Of a DNA stretch of 64,000 nucleotides, positions 56,601 to 64,000 are shown piece after piece. The number at the start of each line of letters is the position of its first letter. The stretch's first letter is position 1. A program made the translations under genes and the position numbers. The DNA is from Dendrocalamus latiflorus (lineage: Eukaryota > Streptophyta > Magnoliopsida > Poales > Poaceae), in the NCBI GenBank assembly GCA_017311315.1, contig CM029666.1, positions 41,318,225-41,382,224 of the forward strand, written 5' to 3'. The notes below the pieces were generated by a model that was not told the DNA's origin, searched no databases, and was given only the letters and a program-made list of their open reading frames with translations.

Positions 56601-57496
56601 AGGTTTGTATAGTAATAAAATACCGTGTGATGAGCCTATGGTTGTGAGAGGTGCCGACTGGCCCCCGGACGGTCAGGTATCTCCGTGAACGGATTACCCC
56701 GCCCGAAGTTAATCCTTAGGGCTCTGACGGGAACGCTTACTTTATATTGCTTTACTTTCAATTAACTCTTTTGTTCGGTCCTTTTCGGTCTTATAGTTTA
56801 GCTATTTATTCATAAGTAAAATAATGTTGTATCGGCAATTTGACAATAATCTGATTAATGTATGAAATGTTCGAGTATGTAAATTTAGGCTTCCTCTTAA
56901 TATTGCTGTCTAGATGATATTGTAGGTGATCCAAATGTAGTTTCTATTCTTTGTTAATTCGGATGCAATGAATATGTATGAGATGGACTGGGTGTAATTT
57001 ACTTCATGTATGCTCCGGCTGAATGCTACAATTGTATAGTAATTGCTTAAATGTTAAGATGATTATTTGGTTGAGACATGAAATTGTACATTAGTTGTAA
57101 TTCGTCTTGTCGCTATGATGTAATGTCATTTGTAATATGTTTATTTGACTTGATGTGCCTTCTAATTGTTTATATTATAATTGAGTGGAAAACTTGTATT
57201 GGTCGTGCAATTGAGTTTTACTTCTCATTTTAGTCTACACCGCTTGATATTCACTCTCGTCGATGAAATTGTGAAAACAACGTATTAGTTTATCGCTCGC
57301 TAAGTTCCATTTAAACGTCTGTAAAGAAAATTTTAAATTCCCTCGTATTTTTAGATTATTATTTATGTAATTAATTCTACTTAACGTTCTAATTCGCTAA
57401 TTAGGGTTAATCAACGACGTGGGTCGTTACAGTTGCCCTCGAGGAGCTCGTCTCCCGCGGAGGGAGGCCAAGGAAGCGGTCGGCGGCGGCGTCCAT

Positions 57497-58407
57497 GGGG
57501 TCCTCAAGCGAGGGCCAGAGGGGTCAGGAGGCGGGGCTGTGTGCTTGAGGGCTCTGGGAGTTCTTTATGAGCCGGCCCATTGATGAAGTGGCCAAGCAAG
57601 CCGCTCGGTTTGCTGATTGCCACTGGTTCAGCAGTTCTGTTAAAAACTAGTCGACTCGTTGGTCCAATTACATGGACCGTCTTCGAAGCAAATTGAGTGG
57701 GTGTAGCGCCCTGTTTTTTGGCTGAAGTTTGTAGTCTTTAGTTGTAATTTATGATTTTTAGTCTGTTCGTACGAGAAACTCACGTGCGGTTTCTGCCGAT
57801 ATAAATGAAATCGGTACAATATCTTTACTATTATAAAAGAATGAGTTGGTGGTTGTATGTCCATTCTCCTTCAACCACTCTATTTTCTTAACTTCTCACC
57901 ATTTTTCACTTACCAACTGATTAGAGTAACTCTCATCTATAGCACGATTATCTATATATTCAATGAGTTCTGTTGCAACGTATAGGTACGTAACTAATGT
58001 ACTATAATTAACTAGTATACTCTATTTTGAAAAGATATTCTGTTTAAAAATTTAGTTACCGTAGAAAAATCGAAAAATAATTTTTAGAGACTGAATAGAA
58101 TAGATCCGTAGTTTCTCGTCTTTAGTTTTTCTGGGTTTAACCAGCGGTCCGATGTGGTTTTAGTAAGTCGCCTGCTACTGCTTGCGGCCCGCAGGCGTGT
58201 CAAGAATGGCTTTACTTAAGGCCGGCGCCGTGGCCGCTCGCCTGGGGTATCTGCTTTAAGTCTGGGAATCTGGAATGGGCTATTGGGATTCTGCGCGCCG
58301 CTTGAATTTGGTTCCATATTTTTGAGCTCGGCCGGCCTTTTCTTGCAACGAGCAGTTCACACTTTTCTAACGGGCATTTGACAGGTTTCGCTTCTGGGTT
58401 GCCGCTA
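57497..58407. other. Non-coding; dispersed repeat at 57820-58000
   Basis: The stretch 57820-58000 matches the reverse complement of 1505-1690 (shared CAACTCATTCTATTATAATA- and GAGAAGTTAAGAA-type words). No gene is seen. Confidence 0.5.
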
Positions 58408-58471
58408 GTTCCATGCCACTCAAAAGATACCAACTTTAGCGAAATACCACTGAAATTTCCCAGTTCACTTC

Positions 58472-59196
58472 AAGAAATTTCGATATTTGACACTGAATAC
58501 GTGCGCCTCTCAACTTTTAACCCCAATTCGCACGCCTTTGGAAATTTAACCCTGTGACTGCGAATTCTTTTGATTCAAGGGATTCTCCTGATTTTCTCTC
58601 TTTTTCTATTTTTTGTGCCACCGGAAATGACCGTAGTGCCCTCGGGAGAGGATCTTGTCCTTCTGCTCCGCATCCCGCCGCAGCCGCGCCGCCTCCGCGG
58701 AGAGCTTCGCCGCCGTCGCCGCGGCCTCGTCTCGGCGCTCCAGCGCCGCCTGGAGCTCCGTCTCCGCAGAGTCCGCGTGGCGCGCGGCGCGGGCCAGCTC
58801 CGCCTCCACCTGCCGCAGGAGCACGCCGCCGAGCTGCGGAAGCACAAGACGGCGTACGTCGAGCTCGCGTCGGCGCAGCGGCAGGTGGACGCGGAGCTGG
58901 CCCGCGCCACGCGGACTCTGCGGAGACGGAGCTCCAGGCGGCGCTGGAGCGCCGAGACGAGGCCGCGGTGACGGCGGCGGAGCTCTCCGCGGAGGCAGCG
59001 CGGCTGCGGCGGGATCCTCTCCCGAGGGCACTACGGTCATTTCCGGTGGCACAAAAAATAGAAAAGGAGAGAAAATCAGGAGAATCCCTTGAATCAAAAG
59101 AATTCGCAGTCACAGGGTTAAATTTCCAAAGGCGTGCAAATTGGGGGTTAAAAGTTGAGAGGCGCACGTATTCAGTGTCAAATATCGAAATTTCTC
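58472..59196. mobile_element. Hairpin Pack-MULE with captured coiled-coil fragment, TSD GTTCACTTC
   Basis: The left arm (58472-58816) and right arm (58878-59196) are near-identical inverted repeats differing by two small indels, with a 61-bp loop. The 9-bp TSD is perfect (58463-58471, 59197-59205). The outer 130 bp match the MITE at 14541-14823. The inner arm encodes on each side a heptad-like Glu/Ala/Arg-rich peptide with HADSAETELQAALERRD and LSAEAARLRRD. The loop continues it with AELRKHKTAYVELASAQ. The captured gene is a coiled-coil protein I cannot name. The right arm has a frameshift relative to the left. Confidence 0.88.
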
Positions 59197-59939
59197 GTTC
59201 ACTTCAATAGCACTCAACATTCACTCCGTTACTGATTTTACCATTCCATCCACACGCCGTCGACTGTGACACTTTTGCCCCCTCTTTGGTCCTCCATCTC
59301 AGTTCTCTTCTCCAACGCCGACAACCACGCCGGAGAACCGGCCTCGAAGCAGTGGGGTCGGAATGCGCGGCACCAGTGTCCTCGCATCCTCCCTTGCACC
59401 TCTCTTCCCCAGAGACAGCGGCAGCTAGCTGTGAAGATATCTTGATGAATTTGAGACTTCGGCGGCGGCGGCGGCCAACAACGAACGACGGCAGCGGCAG
59501 CGGCTTTGTCCACGCGTCTCCCTCGCAACACGAATCAGGCAAACGAGTCAGGAGTGAATTGATACGTTTCTCCTGACTACAAATTAGTTAATTAGTGAAG
59601 TTGAGGCCATCTCGCGTAAAATAGGAGCGGAGCATGCAAATTTTCGTAAGATTTTCATCGTGTGCTTGCCTGACCATTGCTAGATTCAATTTAAGCTACC
59701 AGCACTACTGATTCGAATCCAATAAGTTGGATCATATTACCTAGATAAAGTGAACAACAGCAGTAGGAAGCCAGCCACGAAGCTGCCACACTGACGATAG
59801 CGGCGGCGGTACCACGGCCAATTCCCAGCTGCCACCGGTGATGGCGGCCGCACAGCGGCCAATCCAGGCTGCCACCAGCCGCTGCGCCCTGGCCAGACCC
59901 TGGACCAATCAGTGTGCTCCATGGCTCCGTGCCAAGGAG

Positions 59940-61200
59940 GGTGTTACAAACTTTACGACTGTGCCTAGGATCTCTACAACCATCACCTAGTCACTATGAC
60001 CACCTCCTGTAGCCGTACGACCACATTGTTGAAGCTATGATCGACTCCTGTGTTGTTATGACCACTCAGTTAGATCTCCAACACACTGATAGTCATTACG
60101 ACCACATTGTGACCCCCCATCACTCCTCGCTGCTCTAACCACGCTCATCGCTTCTCGCTGCATTTCCTTCGACAACAGTCGATCACCGTAGTTGTAATGC
60201 TTTATGACCACACAGTGATTTTGTCGACCACTCGCTTTTCATGCGATACTGTGGTCGTAACTCCTTTACGACCATGTCTCTAGCACCTGTGGACACCTCC
60301 ACTAGCGTCGCCGTCTTCGGCTCTGTGACTGTGGTCGTAACTCCTTACGACCATAGCTTCTGCTTCAGCGAATACATCCACTTATCACCCTGGTCGTAAC
60401 TCCTTTACGACCAGGTCTGCTGCTCCTGCGGACGCCCTCCGCCTGATTGCCGTGGTCGTAACTCCTTTATGATCACGTCTGCGAGCCTCTATTCGTTGTA
60501 GTCGTAACTCCTTTACGACCACGTATGCGAACCCCTGCAATCTCACCAACCGCCTGCGACCACACCGATCACCTCCTCCAACCACACTGGTCACCCACAC
60601 TGATCGCCTACGATCACACTGGTCTTCTAGGCCGATCACCTACGACCACGCCGATCGCCACACCGATCACCTACCACTACGTTGGTCACACACACCGATC
60701 GCCTATGACCACGCTGGTCGCCCAGGTCGATCGCCTCCTCCGACCACACTGGTCATCTCTCTCCTCTGCGATTATGCTGATCACCCACGACCACACTGGT
60801 CGCTCCAAGCTTTGCGGTCACACCGCCTACGACCACGCCGATTGCTCCATGCTTTGCACCTCCTCTGTGACTACATCGCCTTAACTTGGTGCTCCTGCGA
60901 TCACACCGGTCGCCCTCCTCTCGGCACCCTCTCTGCGATTACATCGCCCCAACTCGGTGCTCTTCACCCTTCTCCTCTCGGTACAATGGCCTGTCCTTTT
61001 ATACCCTGCTCTTTGACCACGAAGTGAACTCGTTTACGACTTCGACGCAAAGTCGTACTTGACTACAACTATGACTCCAACTCAGCTACGACAAAGTCGT
61101 ACTTGTACATGATCACAGACTCTGACTCCGATAGAGGCGTACTTGTACACGACCACCAAGTCGTACACGGCTACAACTTCTGAAAATAAGATTACAAACT
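59940..61200. repeat. Array of GTGGTCGTAACTCC..TTACGACCAC palindromes
   Basis: Clear units at 60251-60275, 60331-60353, 60391-60413, 60452-60477 and 60498-60522, each GTGGTCGTAACTCCTTTACG followed by ACCA or close variants, about 25-55 bp apart. Flanks on both sides carry looser CGACCAC(A/G)CTGGTC and AGTCGTACTTG words. There is no coding sequence. Confidence 0.85.
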
Positions 61201-61455
61201 CTAACAGAGGGTTCAAGGAATTGAGGGAGTGGAGATGTGGTTGAGTTAGATTCGTTGAGGGGGTAGTTTTTGAACTTTTGATAATGTTTTTTTTTTCTAA
61301 AATGCTAGAAATAACAAAAGGGCTAACAGCGTTGGACGGAATGTCAAAATCAGTAACGGAATGATCTTTAAGTGGTATTAAAGTGAACCAGAGAGATTAA
61401 GTGATATTTTGCTAAAGCAGTTATCTTTGAGAGGCATAGAACCAAATTTCCTCCT

Positions 61456-62510
61456 TTTTTTCCTATCCGCATTCATTCTCTTACGTGCTGCCGCAGTTAC
61501 TTTTTTCAATGTTTTCTATTAGTCGATGACGTGGACGATTATTTAAATTTTGATGCGGCTTTGGGGTTTTGTATTTTTTTTTTAAAAAAAAAAGAAAGCA
61601 AGTATGCATGCCATAGATTTGGCATAGAGAAGTGCGCCATCCAAAAAGCAGACTGAACTACGCATGCCATTTGACAGAACCAGTATGTTAACATGGGTGG
61701 CAACTGGCAAGAACTCGAAACCAGGCGTGATTTGCTCTCCAAAAGCACTCAATCCCGTGGCTGGTGCCGGAAATGCGTCGTCTTCTGCCCAGTGGACTGT
61801 CACTCAATCCAGCGATTTGTTCCGCGCAATCAGGTGCCCGTGCTACAAGCAGTCGGTACGCCATCCAAATCCAATCCATCAACCCCTTTTTAAAGAGATA
61901 ACAGGGTAACCTCCATTACAACTGTTTCTTGTTAGGAAACCTATGCCAACTTCGGGCGAGATAAAATGGGGCTCAAATTATCTTGTTTATGAGCTGTTTC
62001 AGTGGGATCCATACAAATGGCGCATTGGATTGGAGGCTTCAATCCCATGCATGCCACAAACAAGATTGGGTAGATTTTTTTTTTTTTTTTGCGACGAAGG
62101 TAATTAGGTAGCGTTGATTTGACTTGGCATATGTTTGGGTCTGGTGTCAGAATTTAGTATGATTTTCTTCATGGCTGACCAGTTTTGGGTGTGTTTCGAT
62201 CGGCGCCCACTTTGCAATGCCAATTTAGTTGGTCGTACCATGCTGTTTTGGCCATTGTTTGTTTTGCAAAAAATTGGATGACTTCAATGATTTGGCAAGT
62301 TTTGGCTTAATCTTGCAGAAATTTTGGCCAAAAAATAACATGGGGTGGCAAGAACTATGAGCCTTTTTTGTTTGAAGCCGAGTGCCGAATTTCTTTGCTG
62401 CCAAATGTTTGACAAGATTTTATTTTAATTTGTTAGCATCCTAGTCCGTTTTCTTGTTAAATCTTAGGCCATTCGTGGTTGATCAATTCCATGTTAAGTC
62501 AAAAGCCATC
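61456..62510. other. Intergenic, no gene seen
   Basis: Poly-T/A tracts lie at 61576-61592 and 62078-62090. The short frames around 61664-61909 have no recognised domain. Confidence 0.4.
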
Positions 62511-63165
62511 GAAGACACCTCGTGCTCGTAAGTCGGAACACATCGATCAACGCTCGTGGTCGTAAGTCGAAAAACATCAATCACACCTTGTAGTCGTAAG
62601 TCGGAACACATCGACCAGTGCTCGTGGTCGTAAATCGGAAGTCATCGATCACACCTCATGGTTGTAAGTTAGAAGCAGTCGACCATCGCGTGTGATCGTA
62701 GGTCAGGAGCGGTCGACCATTGCTGGTGGTCGTATGTTGGCAGGCCTCCGGTGCACTTATGCTCTATCGCCGGACTGCCGGCGCTAGCCTGCTCGGCCCA
62801 TTCGAACTGCTCGGCCCCGACTTCGATCATGGCCCTTTGATGTCAACCATGGCCCCCTTCGACCACGACCCCGACTTCGACCACAACGTCGACTTTGACC
62901 ACAGCCTTGACTTCGACCATTGCCCCTTCGACTTTGAGCACTGCCCCCCTCGACTTCGATCACTGCCCCCTTCAACCACTGTCCCCTTCGACCACGGCCA
63001 TTCGACGTCGACCATTTCTCCCTTCGACCACAGCTTTGATTTTGACCACAGATCTTCGACTTCGACTAGCACTCGTGGTCGTAAGTCAGAAGACATCGAC
63101 CACACCTCGTGGTCGTAAGTCGGAACACATCGACCAGTGCTCGTGGTCGTAAATCGGAAGTATGT
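62510..63165. repeat. CGTGGTCGTAAGTCGGAA array merging into CTTCGACCA repeats
   Basis: A unit of about 36 bp with GTGGTCGTAAGTCGGAACAC and ATCGACCA runs from 62520 to 62740 and recurs at 63070-63160. Between them (62820-63065) a shorter unit TTCGACCACG/TTTGACCAC repeats every 12-24 bp. Confidence 0.8.
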
Positions 63166-63189
63166 TACAATTCATAGGGAGTACGAGAC

Positions 63190-63325
63190 CTTGTGGGTCT
63201 TGCCATCGAGGGTGGGGAGCTCGATCTCGGGGGTAACCTAGGGGTAGGCGACGAGGATGTCCAACTGTAGGGGGAACTTGTAGCGGCGGAGGTTGTGGAC
63301 GAACTAGCAGGTGCCCTCCGGGGTT
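63190..63325 (-). pseudogene. UFC1: UFC1 (UFM1-conjugating enzyme) exon fragment
   Basis: The minus strand encodes EGTC, stop, FVHNLRRYKFPLQLDI, then LVAYP, stop, VTPEIELPTLDGKTHK. This matches the central UBC-like region of plant UFC1, the E2 that passes UFM1 to targets in ufmylation. Two TAG codons interrupt it; one replaces the Trp expected after EGTC. A base is inserted just upstream. The fragment ends at AAG followed by GTCTCG, which looks like the original exon-intron border, so it was copied from genomic DNA rather than mRNA. No neighbouring UFC1 exons are present, because simple repeats flank it on both sides. It is a captured, non-functional fragment. Confidence 0.75.
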
Positions 63326-63344
63326 GCGCTACGACTATGACCAT

Positions 63345-64000
63345 AATCGTGACTTGGACCACTGTCCCCCTTCAACCACTGTCCTCTTCGACAACGGCCT
63401 TTCGACGTCGACCACTTCCCTCTTCGACCATGACTTTGACGACAACCACGGATCTTCGACTTCAACCACTACCCCCCTCAACCATTATCCCCTTTGACCA
63501 CAGCCCTTCGACGACCACGACCCATCGACACCGACCACTTCCCCCTTTGACCACGGCCCCCTTCGACCACACTTTGACTTCGACCAAGGATCTTCGACTT
63601 TGACTGTGGATCTTCGACTATGACGTCGACCACGGCCCCCTTCGACCACAAATCTTCGACTACCCCCTTCGACCACTATCCCCTTTGGCCATGGCCCTTC
63701 GACGTCGACCACTTCCCCCTTCGACCACCACCCCATTCGACCACTGTCCTCTTCGACCACAGCCATTCGATGTCAACCACTTCCCCTTTCACCCATGGCC
63801 CCCTTTGACCACGACTTTGACTTCGACCACGGATCTTCGACTATGACCATTGTCCCCTTCGACCACAACCCTTTGAAGACCACGGCCCTTTGACGTCGAT
63901 CACTTCCCCCTTCGACCAACGCCCTCTTTGACCATGGATCTTCGACTTCAGCCACGACCCCCTTTGACCACGGCCCCGACGTCGACCACGGCCCTTTGAC
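63345..64000. repeat. CCCCTTCGACCACGGCC tandem array, running off the window
   Basis: Irregular units of 12-27 bp built from TTCGACCAC, GACGTCGACCAC and GATCTTCGACT. The open frames (Asp/His/Phe-rich or Ser/Lys-rich) are repeat translations. The array continues past 64000. Confidence 0.85.

Larger units (their letters stand above)
52351..57431. mobile_element. Solo LTR of about 5.1 kb, TSD GTTGC
   Basis: It begins TGTGACGACCC and ends GGGTCGTTACA, short inverted termini with TG...CA. GTTGC is duplicated exactly at 52346-52350 and 57432-57436. The start and end are not direct repeats of each other. I find no primer-binding site, polypurine tract or gag-pol, so a solo LTR fits best. LTRs this long are known from LARD-type and Ogre-like elements. 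Inside are a short tandem repeat near 53300 and a GC-rich block at 55140-56600. Confidence 0.75.
52132..57496 (-). pseudogene. Small ORF of unknown function split by the 5 kb solo LTR
   Basis: On the minus strand an ATG at 57496 opens 20 codons (MDAAADRFLGLPPRETSS...) up to 57437. Skipping the insertion with one GTTGC copy, the same frame continues for 72 codons from 52350 to a TAA at 52134-52132. The join is exact, so the pre-insertion sequence had a 92-codon frame. The translation is Arg/Pro/Ala-rich and matches no family I recognise. It may have been the start of a real gene, a captured fragment, or chance in GC-rich sequence. Confidence 0.35.
58408..61450. mobile_element. Large inverted-repeat element (MULE-like) hosting a nested MULE
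   Basis: With the nested MULE removed, 58408 to about 59290 matches the reverse complement of about 61300-61450. Matching words include GTTCCATGCCACTCAAA / GTTCTATGCCTCTCAAA, then TCCGTTACTGATTTT and CATTCC(A/G)TCCA, over about 150 bp at roughly 75-80% identity. The interior holds a GC-rich stretch (59270-59560) and a palindrome array. No convincing TSD was found, so the outer edges are approximate. Confidence 0.5.

Noticed and set aside
58517..59210. Gene calls for coiled-coil proteins on both strands
   Set aside because: The frames run through MULE terminal repeats, and the same fragment is present twice in inverted orientation; it is a captured piece.
59940..61200. CRISPR-like array
   Set aside because: Plant nuclear DNA, irregular spacing, palindromic units with varying arms and no cas genes; the appearance is only superficial.
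62720..63955. Open frames rich in Asp-His-Phe repeats
   Set aside because: Direct translations of the CTTCGACCA repeat in several frames.

Overview
This is a stretch of plant nuclear DNA, almost certainly from a grass. The reasons are GC-rich first exons with GT-AG introns, MULE, hAT, Harbinger and Copia elements of grass type, and many nested repeats. I see no rRNA, tRNA or CRISPR, and no bacterial or organellar genes. Only three genes look like intact host genes.

Host genes. (1) An IscU-type iron-sulphur scaffold gene lies on the minus strand at 8635-14009 in three exons. Its 3.5 kb second intron holds two small LTR elements with perfect target-site duplications (TSDs). (2) A HAN-type GATA zinc-finger transcription factor lies on the plus strand at 21154-22057 in two exons. 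(3) A RADIALIS-like single-SANT gene lies on the minus strand at 35989-36255, with a probable second exon at 34658-34694. There are also broken host pieces: a MYB first exon at the left edge, a UFC1 exon fragment near the right edge, and a small ORF of unknown function split in two by a 5 kb solo LTR.

Mobile DNA, left to right: a 730 bp MULE-type foldback (1757-2486); a 5.3 kb FAR1-clade MULE relic (2591-7845) with a truncated Copia element inside it; a TRIM (8974-9896) and a second small LTR element (10077-11836) in the ISU intron; a hairpin MULE MITE (14541-14823); a third small LTR element (15739-16980) followed by minisatellites; a foldback element upstream of the GATA gene; a broken hAT element (23286-26565); an apparently intact hAT element (29068-32184) inside a solo LTR; a hAT MITE (32868-33054); a Harbinger relic (about 39.0-41.7 kb); a second truncated Copia copy in reverse orientation (44356 to about 47.1 kb); a G/A-rich block (47.33-47.97 kb); a 5081 bp solo LTR (52351-57431); and a hairpin MULE that has captured a coiled-coil gene fragment (58472-59196), itself inside a larger inverted-repeat element.

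The least explained feature is a set of arrays built from short interrupted palindromes of the type GTGGTCGTAA...TTACGACCAC at 50.48-51.06 and 59.94-61.2 kb, with related repeats at 17.2-18.3, 20.3-20.6 and 62.5-64.0 kb. Boundaries and TSDs were read by eye. Family names rest on recognised motifs, and no database search was possible.
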